A stretch of 64,000 nt of DNA from Diphasiastrum complanatum. Taxonomy: Eukaryota > Streptophyta > Lycopodiopsida > Lycopodiales > Lycopodiaceae. Below are positions 47,251 to 58,400 of the stretch, in pieces; the first letter of the stretch is position 1; every line of letters starts with the position of its first letter. The stretch spans positions 24,431,367-24,495,366 of the forward strand of contig CM055098.1 of assembly GCA_029204225.1 (NCBI GenBank), written 5' to 3'. The position numbers and the translations under genes are program-made. The notes under the pieces are model-generated. The model saw only the letters and a list, made by a program, of their open reading frames with translations. It was not told the DNA's origin and ran no database searches.

Positions 47251-48891
47251 TCAATAATTGCCACTCTTACCTGCAAGCCCTTGACACAAGTAGGCCTGCT
47301 GATTGAACGTCGACGGAGAAAGTGGCTTTACGGCAGCCACTTTCTCCATATGCATGCCATTAGTTTCAGCTTGCAGAGCTGGAGCTGCGAGAACGTCCCA
47401 AGTCATATCAATCTCAAGACTGGGAGCATCTTTCAGCAGACTTTCGTCAATCTCTGCCCACTTCCATAAATCTGAATCATTAAGATTAGCATCCAGTTTG
47501 CATGAAGAGGGTGATAAAGCTTGCTTCGACAATCTAATGCAGTCATCGGGTAGCATCTGCGATTCTTTTGGAGCGATGGTAAACAATGTAGAGCTCATCA
47601 AGTTCGTCACGTAGGATGTGGTGGAGTCAATGGTGGTGGAATTCATGTAATCCCTTGCGTTCCCATACCCTGAATCATTTGTGATCCCTCCATCTTCAGC
47701 AGCTATGAGGTTCTGACTTACCCTTTCTAGCTTCTCGTTGTCCATGATTAGGCTGGACGTAACCGTTGAGCAGCTTTCAAGCGAACAAGCGCTAGTAACA
47801 TTTGCTTTCCACTTGAATCCCCGATTGCTATCGGCGTCAGGCTTTAGAATAGATGGAAATCCATGGTAGCTCGTGGGTGGTGAGAGATTGTAACAGGGAT
47901 GATGATGATGTCGGAGTTGAGGGAAATTCAAACGAGCAAAGTCACCTCGCAGCTTGTAGGCAGCTTCATCGTATGCCATAGCTGCCTCTTCTGCTGTTTC
48001 AAATGTCCCAAGCCAAAGGCGAGTTCGATTTCGAGGAAGTCTGATTTCTGCCACCCATTTTCCCCAATGTCTCTGCCTTACCCCTCGGTACATTTTGGTT
48101 CGCCGCATGGCCAATGTTCTCGCATTTTGCTTCTCTATCATCTCCAAGAATTGTCTAGCTGACCACGTATTGAGACCTGCATTCCATTGCTCGCGTTCAC
48201 TTTGCTGTTGGTGCTCGTTATGCCATTGTAATCCTTGCTGATGATCAAGCTCCATTGGCCGTGACTTAGCTCCTAGCTGTTGTGATTGATCTAAATGCAT
48301 CTGCAATCTTCCCACTTGCGTCATTATAGCGAATTTTGCCTCACAATTTGGACGATTTTGTAGTTGAAGTCCTTGATCGTCCGCCAGGCGCTGTGTCAGC
48401 GCCTTCCGTGATGGAATCTCGACACAGCTTCCTTGAGACTGCCGAATGCCACACCTTTTTCTCAATGCTTGTTCTAACATAGGCTCGAACTGGCAAACAG
48501 CATCGCGTGTAGGAGCAGAAGCCACATAAATACAACCACTGGTGCTTGTAGCCGGCGTAACCGCAACGCTTCTCTGCGTCAATCTGTGTTCCTGATCCCG
48601 ATCGTCATTCCAGCCCACATGTCCGTAGGACGAACACGAGCTAGAAGTGGATTCAGGGCTAGCTGGGAGCTCCAATCTGGGCCATCTAGCTGCACGATCG
48701 AGGAAAGGATCAACTACTTTCATGAGATCCTCTTCTACACATGCACTGTATGAGGCAGCTGCTAATTCGGTGGTGGGTAGCATTGGAAGCTTGCTTGCTT
48801 GCTGCCTGCTACAGATATCAGAGAATAGAAAAGATTTAGAATTAGATGGTATGATGTACAGAGCTCGATATAGATAGCTAATCTGCAGCAT
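47251..48891 (-). CDS. AP2/ERF transcription factor (DREB A-6 / RAP2.4-like)
   Basis: 546-residue intronless gene. The single AP2/ERF DNA-binding domain is at residues about 268-324: [19 protein letters not shown], the [19 protein letters not shown] core and [11 protein letters not shown]. This version, with Val at position 14 of the domain, is typical of DREB subgroup A-6 (RAP2.4/WIND1 relatives), nuclear regulators binding GCC/DRE elements in stress, wounding and dedifferentiation responses. A basic segment, [12 protein letters not shown], precedes it as a possible nuclear signal. The N-terminal half is Gln-rich (residues 170-235), and an acidic aromatic patch ([17 protein letters not shown]) near 475 may activate transcription. 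An in-frame TAA sits two codons before the ATG at 48,891. A second ATG at 48,783 ([11 protein letters not shown]) is an equally plausible start. At 546 residues it is longer than most family members (typically about 300-400). Confidence 0.93.
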   Translation of the reverse strand: MLQISYLYRALYIIPSNSKSFLFSDICSRQQASKLPMLPTTELAAASYSACVEEDLMKVVDPFLDRAARWPRLELPASPESTSSSCSSYGHVGWNDDRDQEHRLTQRSVAVTPATSTSGCIYVASAPTRDAVCQFEPMLEQALRKRCGIRQSQGSCVEIPSRKALTQRLADDQGLQLQNRPNCEAKFAIMTQVGRLQMHLDQSQQLGAKSRPMELDHQQGLQWHNEHQQQSEREQWNAGLNTWSARQFLEMIEKQNARTLAMRRTKMYRGVRQRHWGKWVAEIRLPRNRTRLWLGTFETAEEAAMAYDEAAYKLRGDFARLNFPQLRHHHHPCYNLSPPTSYHGFPSILKPDADSNRGFKWKANVTSACSLESCSTVTSSLIMDNEKLERVSQNLIAAEDGGITNDSGYGNARDYMNSTTIDSTTSYVTNLMSSTLFTIAPKESQMLPDDCIRLSKQALSPSSCKLDANLNDSDLWKWAEIDESLLKDAPSLEIDMTWDVLAAPALQAETNGMHMEKVAAVKPLSPSTFNQQAYLCQGLAGKSGNY

Positions 48892-48920
48892 AACTTATGA
48901 TCATGCGACGATCGACTATC

Positions 48921-48922
<2 letters not shown>

Positions 48923-48992
<70 letters not shown>
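48923..48992. repeat. (GA)35 microsatellite, presumed ERF 5'UTR
   Basis: 70 bp of pure GA beginning about 30 bp upstream of the ERF ATG; on the gene strand it is (TC)n. Pyrimidine-rich CT tracts are common in plant leaders. Confidence 0.95.
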
Positions 48993-48996
<4 letters not shown>

Positions 48997-49406
48997 CTAA
49001 TTAGGGTTCCATTAAGCCCTCTGAACTGGGTGACCGGCAGGGTTAGGAGTTTCGTCCTCACCATAAGCGAATGGTCAAAAGAAAACGGATTAAACAAGTC
49101 AACATAATACAAATGCACATACTGTGAAACCCTAAAGGGCAATTAGGGCTGCGACCTCAAAAAACGAGCTTAGAAAATCAAAAAGAAAACACGTGAAGCT
49201 AACGACATTGACAAAATGAAACCCTAAACCTAAGGCTAGGAGAAGTAAGGATGTATACTAGGATCGTGTGTGAGATAAAAGTATTGTGTGATGAAGGAAA
49301 GGCCGCTTGCTGCATGGTCGCCCACTGCGTACCCTAATTTTAAATAAATCCGATATGTGAGAAATCGAGAGAAACGGTTAAATGACCTAATTTGTTATTA
49401 GGGTTT
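48992..49406 (-). promoter_or_regulatory. telo-box cluster upstream of ERF gene
   Basis: AAACCCTAA occurs at 48,992-49,000, 49,127-49,135 and 49,219-49,227, and its complement TTAGGGTTT at 49,398-49,406. Partial copies lie at 49,001-49,008 and 49,332. Telo-boxes are known sites for TRB/AtPurα-type proteins and Polycomb recruitment in plants. Here they lie within about 500 bp of the ATG. Confidence 0.7.
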
Positions 49407-52224
49407 GAGTAGCTCAAAAACCAAGGGGAATGGGGAGAAAACCTAATCGGGGGCTAAAGTAGGAAGAGAGAGTGTCGTTGTGGTGGCAAACAGCCAGATT
49501 CCTCGACTGTGTCACATTGGTTGCAGGCCATATTTCTGGGCGGCAGACCTCCACTCGTGGGGGGCCCTTGTCTATTTATTTAATTTGTACAATAGAGGGT
49601 CCAAAATTATTTCATACGCATTTTTTCGGGCTACAAAGTTTTTAAATAAATCAATAGTACTAATGCATATATAAAAGAGTATTTTCACAAACTAAATTAA
49701 TGTAAAAATGATCCCCTAACAAAAAGTTCTTTCAAAATGTGGTTTCCATGACGGAAAAGTTATTTATCTATATTTGTGCATCTATATTAAAACAATCTTT
49801 GGCTTTACCACTCAATAGAGCACATGGCCCTTGCATTTTTCTAATCTTCACAAACTATTGATTTTCATCAACCCCGATTTGCGTTATTATGTTAGAATAT
49901 TTCAGGTCATAAGGGCATTGTTGTTCTTTCTTTAATCTACTCTCGATCTTTGTGAATTTCATATGTTAGATTGCTCCTTGTAAACTTCAATACTAAATAA
50001 TCTTCATTGTGGATGTTTTTTATTCACTTCTATTTGTCACTAGATTTCGTATGTTCAACAAAGTGTTTTTTAAATAAGTTAAGCTACTACTATATCTACA
50101 ATGCACATAACCATCCCATCCAACCTCGACAGGTCTCCGACAATTGACACAACTCTCATTTTGTGGGGTACCTTTCCAGTTGTCATAAGAGTTTAACATT
50201 TCATGATGTCTTTAAGTTAATTACGCTCATCATTGCATGTGCAATGAACCTAGAAAGAACAATGAGAAACATACCTCAGTGACAACTTCGAGTTTAGTTC
50301 TCTTCTTTCAGGACAATCATATTTGATAACAATATTTGCCAAGAGCTCAAAGAATTTTCATCTAGGGCATCTATTAGATTCTCGATAAACCACAAATGTA
50401 TCATGCTTCAACGATCATTTCAAATAAATGTCAATTGACTAGCTCTTCCAACATTTGTGCAAGTGTATAAAGTGAGCATGTGGTCCATGTCATTTTTGAA
50501 ATACAAGATAATAATAAAAAACTTATTGGTGAACCACACATGCACTCACATCACTAAACAGTACACGCAATTAAATCTTGAGAGCTTTTTAGTGGTGCTA
50601 TAGAAAAAAGTAAACCAAGATATAAAAGAAGAAGGAAAAAAGGTAAATCAAGAAAATTATCTAATCAACCACATAATGTACAACACAACCTAAGGGATCA
50701 TAATCTTCATGTTTACATATATCAAGAAATTTGTGATATACACTATTTATATTTGTGGTTGCGCTATCATGATCTAGAGCACAATATAATTAGATTCACT
50801 TTTGTTGCTTACAATTTCCATTGTTTCTACCTAATAGGTTCCTCGAAATGTGAGCTATCCTCAAATAGGCACTGTGATTTTGCAATGAGCACCATGAGAT
50901 AAACACAAGTAACATAACTCGAAGGTACTTCCAATTGATGCTTAAATTTTCATCCTCATGAAAGCAACACTAATGATACATTTGAATAAGTGTAATGACT
51001 ACAAATAACACATTATCAACAACCAAGCTTGAACATAATTTCTTGTCAAAACTCTTCATCGACAAATTAGGAGTTTTTGGTACTAAAATATGCAAGGTGG
51101 TAGTTGTGTTACATTTGCATTTCCATTGACAAAGATGTGGTAATTGCATAGAAGGCAACTATGTCGAGCCCATGTAATCTCAAAAATATTAAAGTTGATA
51201 ACGTATAACAAAATCATAATTAATGGAAACATTGATGGGTTAGAGGTAATGAAGCATTCTTATGGTTTGATTATTTGTCATATTTCTATTTTTTAGTGCA
51301 TTAAGTTACTTGATTTCCAACATATATGGTAGATCAGAGGTATGTTGTACTTAAACTTGTCACTCCAAGAAACCCAACACATGATAATAAAAATGAAAAA
51401 GTTGAATTAGTTTTTAGTATTCTGTCATCATAATGCTTTTCCCTAAACACTAAGGACTTGAAATTCTAAATATAGAAATATAGCCACTTTTTTGTTTCAA
51501 GACAACAAAAAGTCATGGAAATCTTTTATTTTCTTTGTAGAGTAAGGCTTAATAATGACTCCTTGATTTGAAACATCACAAGAATCCAACATAAAGCCAA
51601 CATGCGTGTAGGAATCATTTGTTTGTAATTCTCAGATTAAACAAAATGTATGATTATGCTTAAAAGCAATCACTTCTTGAAGTACTTGAATGAATTATCT
51701 TAAAATTAGTATTGGGGTTATAATTATTCTAAGCACATGGGACACCTTTGCAGAGGCATTATTGATCAATACAAAACCCGTGCAACTATCAATAAACATC
51801 TTGGATACTAATCTATGTAGTTCACATCTAGTTTCAGAAAAACAACTAGCAAAAATAGCATGCCACAAGTAAATGTTTCCAATTCCTCTTTCTCAAAATT
51901 AGTGAAAATGCTCTAAAAATTTAAGGCACACTATACCTTTTCACATGACATACTAAAATATATAAACTTATGTTCTCTTTTCTTGTCAAAGATGCATCAT
52001 TATCCTCATTAGAGGCCCCATGAGAGAGACCAATATGCCATAGACCAACAAACTAGGATCTTGGTCAATTGGTCATCTTCGAGTTTACCCTCACTAGTAC
52101 TTATGTGAAATGAGTGTCATGAAATTGGATTTCTAAGGACACTAAAGGTTATATAGTAAGACTCTCAGTGATATGTGTAGAAATTGGGTCTATTTTATGT
52201 CACTATGAAATGGCAATATGCCTC
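49407..52224. other. intergenic, nothing recognised
   Basis: The first 200 bp may be distal ERF promoter; TAAATAAATA on the minus strand near 49,570 is a weak TATA candidate. The rest is AT-rich without domains or clear repeats. Confidence 0.45.
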
Positions 52225-52690
52225 ATCTCACGATACCTTTTATGAAATCTATGAAATGTTGAAATGTGTTTGCAAACAATACCTTGAACAAAATGATTAT
52301 ATTGTGTTGTGTTGCCCATATTACCTTGAATGAGGTCTAAAGATGTTGAAATCTGTTAACTTAGAGTGCCTCAAATGAGGTCTATAAAATATTGATATGC
52401 TCCACACGATAGTACCATGACCTATTGAATGTCAATATGAGTCAAGCCATAGTATCTCAAATTAGGTATCTTGGATGTCAAGGTGTGTTTGGTGTTTATA
52501 ACTTCAAATGAGCTTTATTGGATGTCGATTTGCAATTTGGCCACAATAACTCAAATAAGGTAAATTAATTGCATTTCTATTAGCCTAAGGCAGGAGTACC
52601 TCAAAGGTATATAACAATATTTGTTTGGTCATAGTATCTCAATTGGCGTATCAGGTAGAATGGATATTGTTAGGTGTTGGGGGCCATAGT
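52225..52690 (+). repeat. degenerate 45-bp minisatellite
   Basis: A CCTCAAATGAGGT-like core recurs at about 52,279, 52,324, 52,369, 52,413, 52,455, 52,502, 52,549, 52,597 and 52,636, with spacing 39-48 bp and variable intervening ATGTTGATATG sequence. Non-coding. Confidence 0.75.
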
Positions 52691-52816
52691 ACGGCCACAA
52701 TATGACTGACAAACTATGCTCTATTTCAAGATTTTGGTGGGCCATGAGGAATAGTGAATGTTGATATGTGTCATGCCACCTAAAACCTCAAATGAGGTTC
52801 CTTGTTCATGGCTTTG

Positions 52817-52930
52817 TTAAAAAAGTAGATCACAAAGATCCATTTATGCCCTTTGATCTTAGCTATAATGGAAAGCACATCTAGCACCATTAACAATGTA
52901 GAACTCTAGCATCAACTACAAAAGCAACTT
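52817..52930 (-). repeat. LTR-end fragment, family D copy
   Basis: GTTAAAAAAGTAGATCACAA onward aligns with 57,850-57,960, including CCATTTATGCCCTTTGATCT and AATGGAAAGCACATCTAGCA. In the second copy this is the end of a minus-strand LTR. Confidence 0.75.
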
Positions 52931-53573
52931 AAATGCTCAACATGGGCTGGTAAATGAATCGGCCTGATAATTTTAGAACTAAGCAAAATGTGTCACCGTC
53001 AAACTTAGAAAGTAATCGTAAAGAAAAATTGTACATTTAAGTTTATCATCCTTTGGTACACAAATGTTTTCATTCTGAAACAAGAAGCCATCTCAAATGG
53101 TGAACTATTCCACAATCTTCTTCTCTTTCTTAGTTAATTGAGATCCATGTGAGTATTGTCCTCATTTCTTCTAATTTGAACATTGTTCCAAATGCAACCA
53201 AAATGGGAATCATGTTCATATTGTCCTCTAAACAAAAGATATAGATCTATAGAAATTTGGGTAAAAATTTATTCATTCAATTCATCGATTTGACTAAGAG
53301 CATTTGATTGAATTCTTGTATCTTTGCTCTTTTCACATGTGTGAGGACATCTCAAACAATGTGAATGATCTCCTAAAGTGTGTGTGATTGCACATATTAG
53401 ATCTAGCACCAACAAGATTGAATCAATGTAGCTTGACAATTCTAAGGCAAGAGCACACTAGACATGCATCGTACATTCACCACTCATCATACACATTCAA
53501 AGGCGACTTGTGATGAAAAAAGAGCTAAGTATGGAATTGGCTTGCTCTCAGGTAGAGAGAGAAAGAGTACATG

Positions 53574-54178
53574 TGTAAAGACCACTAGGGAAAACCCCTA
53601 AGATGAGGATAGGAGAACACAATAAGAGAGACTATGGAGCCAAACCGCCCAACCAAACCTCGATCAACTTGGATCTAGCCCCCAAGCCATGCCATGTGAT
53701 AGCAAGAGGAGAAGAGCTCAACTGATAACCTGAACCAAGTCATCAACGGGATAATCCCTACCTCAATATATAGAGAGTAGAGTCCTGTGCATGAATCCAT
53801 GCAATCCCCATGTAGGTCAACTATAAATAGGTCACAACTCTTCATGGATTCCTCTTGCCTATATCCATCACACGTACATGCACTACTCCATTTGTCTCAA
53901 TTAGAGTGTGTGGGTTCTCTGAAGGTCATTAGCCACCAAAAGGCCTCGATGTGGAATTAAATCTAGGCATGACCTCGAACACTGGAGGGCCGGTCTACCA
54001 TATTAGGACTCACGTCGACAACCTGGTTCAGATTACCAGTTGAGCTCTTCTCCTCTTGCTATCACATGGCATGGCTTGGGGGCTAGATCCAGGTTTTGGT
54101 TAGGCAGTTTGGCTCCGTAGTCTCTCTTATTGTGTTCTCCTATCCTCATCTTAGGGGTTTTCCCTAGTGGTCTTTACA
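53574..54178. repeat. foldback repeat with 160-bp arms
   Basis: Arms 53,574-53,739 and 54,021-54,178 are inverted copies, starting TGTAAAGACCACTAGGGAAA and ending GGTCTTTACA, with a 280-bp spacer. Differences include an extra 7-8 bp in the left arm. No coding sequence. The outer ends TGTAAAG...CTTTACA resemble LTR termini. Confidence 0.88.
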
Positions 54179-54181
54179 ACA

Positions 54182-54281
54182 AGGCGAAGTACCTCAAAGG
54201 TATATAGCAATATTTGTTTGGCCATAATATCTCAATTGGCGTATTAGGTAGAATGGATATTGTTAGGTATTGGGGGCATAC
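54182..54281 (+). repeat. copy of minisatellite end
   Basis: Aligns with 52,590-52,690 (ACCTCAAAGGTATATA.CAAT, TCTCAATTGGCGTAT.AGGTA). It lies between the foldback repeat and the exons of the relic gene. Confidence 0.8.
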
Positions 54282-55459
54282 CCTAGTCTCATTTTGAATA
54301 TGTATATCATCTAGCTTAGATGGCCCTGGAGGGGGGAAAATATATGGTATCGACCTTGCCAGGATGCTAAAAATCAACTCTTGCCAAAATATGTACACCT
54401 CAGAGCTGGTGTAGTCACCAGGCAAAAACTGTCAAACAACCAATCATCAGTAGTGAGAAGTCATGACAAAATAAATGTCTCAATAGCAGAAAATACTACC
54501 ACTTGAAGTAAAAGAAACAAAAGAGAATCAAGGGGAGTTAAAGAGAATCAAGTGGAAATTACCTTTGCAAGATCAACATCCACTTGAAGATTGTACCACT
54601 CAAAAAATTGTTTGGCATTGAGAAGTGCAAACCAACCACAACCGAACGAGTCATTCTGTTGTGGGCTCTGCAACATTGGAAAACTCATTCAATTAGACTA
54701 AGAACCTGGTAACATATTATGAACAACATGGACGATGACTGAAATTCTAAACACTTACCTCAATGAGACACAAGCAAAGACTATATGAAGGTAAATAAGC
54801 TTCTCTATTATCCTAACTTCTGCATGAAGAGTGCAAACATGCACATTTTTCAAGGGAATCGGCAATACAGGCTTCCAGTTTGGATCTACATTTTCTCTCA
54901 TGATTCATGTATTCCTAGTAACATCTTTTGTCATTTTCATGCTATACAAACAAGGATCTTTAGATGTAGCACCGTGAGAGACATTATACATGCATTTCAA
55001 TGTTTTCAAATCATCTACTAAGTGCCATTCAACATTGAAGTCTCCAACTTCTAGAACATTGAGAAATCCTCCATTCATATGGTCCTTGATGATCCTAAGG
55101 TAAGATGTCCTAGAGAATATCCATGATAATATATCGTAGTCCTCCTTCAAAACCTTTTCAAAGAATAAATCAAACTTAGTTAAATAAGAATTAATACTAT
55201 CCATTGAATCTAATATTATAATGAGAAAAAACATCTGAAAAGCTGTTAACCACCATATGTCATTTTTGAACTGGACACTGAATCTGAAATCTTCTTGATC
55301 CACTTTTTGCGATAGTGCACCATTCATGAGGATTATACTAACTCTCTCCATCTTCTGCCCTTTCACAATCTCTGACTCATCTAACTTACATACTATGATT
55401 ATTTTACCATTCACCTTTTCAAAGGTTACATCATAGAATGTGATCATGTATCTTAGCAA
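54282..55459 (-). pseudogene. unidentified multi-exon transposon-like gene, copy 1
   Basis: Minus-strand exons: A 55,459-54,759 (donor GTAAGT), B 54,667-54,563 (acceptor TTGCAG, donor GTAATT, 35 codons in phase) and C 54,428 to about 54,282 (acceptor TTGACAG, donor GTATGC). Exon A holds EIVKGQKMERVSIILMN, EWHLVDDLKTLKCMYNVSHG, a TGA at 54,905 and then VLPIPLKNVHVCTLHAEVRI. Exon B, SPQQNDSFGCGWFALLNAKQ, has a Q...D-x-x-G-C-G pattern reminiscent of Ulp1-type cysteine proteases, but the His and Asp of such a site are not identified. Exon C reads FLPGDYTSSEVYIFWQEL. Because a second copy exists at 37,347-37,682, a mobile origin is likely. A host gene family remains possible. Confidence 0.55.
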
Positions 55460-55565
55460 TACATCTCTTTCTTCAGGTGATATGACCTTGGTATAGGGAC
55501 TTTTTTTATTCGAACTTGCTTAAAAGCTTTTCTAATACTGTGAAGGAGAGAAGAAGGTCATCAAC

Positions 55566-55940
55566 ATGGACAATGATGGTAAAGTTGTTATCAAGGGCAC
55601 TGGTACTATTCCTATTTTTTTCTCATCTACAAATAGGAATGTAAGCTTGAAGAATGTTTTGTTCATACCTTCCATTACTAAGAATGTTCTTAGTGTCATT
55701 GGTGAGCTTTGTTCAATGTCAAAGTCACAAAGATTGTCTTATTCTATATCTAGTTCAAGATCTAAGATGCCTTTTCATTTAGTACATTTGGATGTGCATT
55801 GTACTAGTGCTTTGAGTAATGGAGGAGAAAAGATGTTTGTGACTGGCATTGATGACTTTAGTAGATATTGTTGGACTTATCTTCTAAAGAGTGAGGATTT
55901 AATTATTTGTGTGACCATCCATTTAAAGGTCTTGATCTAG
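55566..55940 (+). pseudogene. Copia fragment: protease end joined to integrase
   Basis: 124-codon frame. The first part is the end of a Copia protease (VVIKGTGTIPIFF, NVLFIPSITKNVLSV). It then jumps to integrase PFHLVHLDVHCTSALSNGGEKMF and IDDFSRYCWTYLL, with the first catalytic Asp. The zinc finger of integrase is deleted at the join near 55,690. No LTR, RT or RNase H nearby; an isolated scrap. Confidence 0.83.
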
Positions 55941-56116
55941 TGGCATCTAGGTCCCACTTATTCGTTTCCATCTCTGGTAACTAAATGTAAGACTAAGCAT
56001 TTGTCTCTCAATATAATAATGGAATGTCATAGAGGATTTTTTAATCCTACATTCAATATCTCCAACTGTCTTACAATCCCAACCTATATCCATCAGATTT
56101 GAAAGAGTGTCATCTA

Positions 56117-56390
56117 TTACATCCTTACAAACAAATAATGTAGGTGTTCTACGAATATAAAATCAACGAATACATATAAGGACAAAAACCAACTTGATCT
56201 AATGACTTTTGATCCAGTGCTCGCTTTCGTTGAGTTTTTCAAATCTAATAGTAATTTGCATCTAAAAGATTCTAACACAATACTATCAGATGCAAGCCAT
56301 TCATCACTTCCAAAAAGTGGAAGTGGAATATCTTCAAGCTTTCCAAAACCTCCATGCATATTCGGAATGTACCTGGACTCATAGAAGAAT
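56117..56390 (-). pseudogene. exon-like fragment, unknown
   Basis: Minus-strand frame reading IFFYESRYIPNMHGGFGKLEDI...DEWLASDSIVLESFRCKLLLDL, preceded by a possible acceptor (GCAAATAG). Protein-like composition and placed upstream of the relic at 54,282-55,459 on the same strand, so it may be one of its 5' exons. A further 31-codon frame at 56,738-56,833 (STASILKRHVSTKEEGKDD) could be another. Confidence 0.3.
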
Positions 56391-57835
56391 ATACCACTAT
56401 TTGCAAGCTCTTTAGAAGTTCTTCCTCAGTATTGTAATTTTCCAATATTCGAATGAATCACATCCAAGATACCTGCAAGGGATTGTGCTAGCTCCCATTT
56501 ACTTATGTTGGATGGATATAAATATGCAAGAGTACAATACATACATGATAACTTATATGATCTCTACAAGTTTTCAAGGCATAAATGTTAAAATATAGAT
56601 CCAAGCACTTTTTGAACTTACAGTTACATTTTTGGCGATCATGAATATTGAAATCTTGTAGATATAGTTCTGAATTCATATAGACATGCTGAACCAGGAC
56701 TTTTCAGATTGATAACCCTCCTGGAGAAGTCCTAAACTCAAGGATCTTGGCTTTCCAATAAGATTGGAATGTCATCTTTCCCTTCTTCCTTGGTGGAAAC
56801 ATGCCTTTTGAGGATGGATGCAGTAGAACCCATGAGTTTTTTTATGTATCTTGTTGGTTTCCAAATGCCAGCTTCATCCTTCTCATTTTAAAGAATCACC
56901 GATTCAATTTTGGATCTTGGTCTCCTAACCATAGTGATTGTTGCCACAAGGGCAGCGCCAAATTCTCAAATCTATGACATTGAATCTAGATTCAAAGTTC
57001 CATTAGACTTATTAAATGTGACCAGGGGATTGGACCACAGTAACTACATGTGGTAACTATGCTTACTGTTTAACTGTGACCTGTACCTGTGTTGCTTGAA
57101 GTTTACCAATATATTAACTAGTATGGTTAAATATTTTATCTAGAGACACTGTTGTCAGATAAATTGACACGTTCATGCAGACACTGTCTACCAATAGAAT
57201 GTTTCCATGCTTCCCGGTGGCAATCTTAAATTTTTTAAAAGTTTATTTCGATAACTTAATTAAATTCAGTTACATTACATAGATTTTAAATATATCCATT
57301 ATGATTGGGCCACATGTTAGACGATTTAAAAAAAAAAAAAGCATTTTTAGAAATGATCGTTCTAGAGTCCAGAACTCCTCTAATGAGAATTGATGACACT
57401 TGATCAACAAATGATCAACCTACAATATTATGAACTTTTGCACTCTCTAAGATTGAAACACACTCTTGAAAGTCCAGGAACTTCAAACACAAGAGATCCA
57501 ATCAATTTTAGAGTTTCCACAAAAGTACACAAAATTGAATTATACACATTCTATATGCTTGCAAAAGCTAGAAACTTGATATAGAATCTTGAAGAATGTC
57601 CTAACACCTTTCTTATGCACTAAAATTCAGCACAATCCAACAAGTAGGGAGGGAAATCCGTCTAATACAAGTATTTTGAGCTAAATTGAGTTTTGAATTC
57701 CAAAAATCCCCATTCTACACTTGAAAATGCTTGATTTTGACAAGGAATCACTCTAGCACTCTCTAGAATATATTGGTGACACCTCCAAATCACTCAGTAG
57801 AAATAGTTGGTCCTCCAAATACAGCATGCAACAAA
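56391..57835. other. intergenic plus leader of minus-strand LTR element
   Basis: The part next to 57,836 would be the untranslated leader of the minus-strand Copia element whose primer site is there, but no gag frame follows. Otherwise nothing recognised. Confidence 0.4.
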
Positions 57836-57847
57836 GCTCTGATACCA
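57836..57847 (-). other. primer-binding site (initiator tRNA-Met), minus strand
   Basis: GCTCTGATACCA on the plus strand, i.e. TGGTATCAGAGC on the minus strand, immediately inside the LTR that starts at 57,848. Confidence 0.85.
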
Positions 57848-58400
57848 TGTTAAAAAAACAGATCACAAGGATCCATTTATGCCCTTTGATCTTTAGCTTT
57901 AATGGAAAGCACATCTAGCACCATTAGCAATGTAATATTCTAGCATCAACTACACATAGAAGATGTAAACTCAATAAGAACCTGACAAATTCACTTATGA
58001 ATGATAATTTACTAGTGTTGTCCGTACAATGGCTGTACTATAATAGGTTTCACACATGTGGACCATAACATAAGAAAAAATAGCATTCTACACACAAGAT
58101 TTCAATATATAACCACAAAGATGCAAAAATGGATGTAGAAACCCAAAGATATATCTTTCATAAGAATGAATATTGAGAGAAGGAGGAGAGAGATGATTTC
58201 CTCCCATGCTTGTACACTATTTATAATAGTCCTTTTCCCTATTTGTATGTTCTTGGCCAAGCTTATCTAAAGTCACTAGATTCAATGGCCATGAATAAGC
58301 CAATTAGAGAAGGTCTACATGCGACCCTATCAACATGATTAAGTTGCCAAAAATAATACATCAACTATTTTTAGGCCTTATTAACATTGTAAAGTGTATC
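57848..58400 (-). repeat. 5' LTR of a Copia element, minus strand
   Basis: Abuts the primer-binding site. TATTATAAATAG on the minus strand (58,218-58,229) is a suitable LTR promoter. The end next to the primer site is TGTTAAAAAAAC on the plus strand. The outer end is not defined; 58,400 is an estimate. Confidence 0.55.

Noticed and set aside
47085-47276. 63-codon minus-strand frame after the ERF stop
   Set aside because: Overlaps the ERF end in another frame; probably 3'UTR.
48762-49142. 126-codon minus-strand frame upstream of the ERF gene
   Set aside because: Runs through the CT repeat (Leu-Ser) in another frame; overlaps the ERF N-terminus; no domain.
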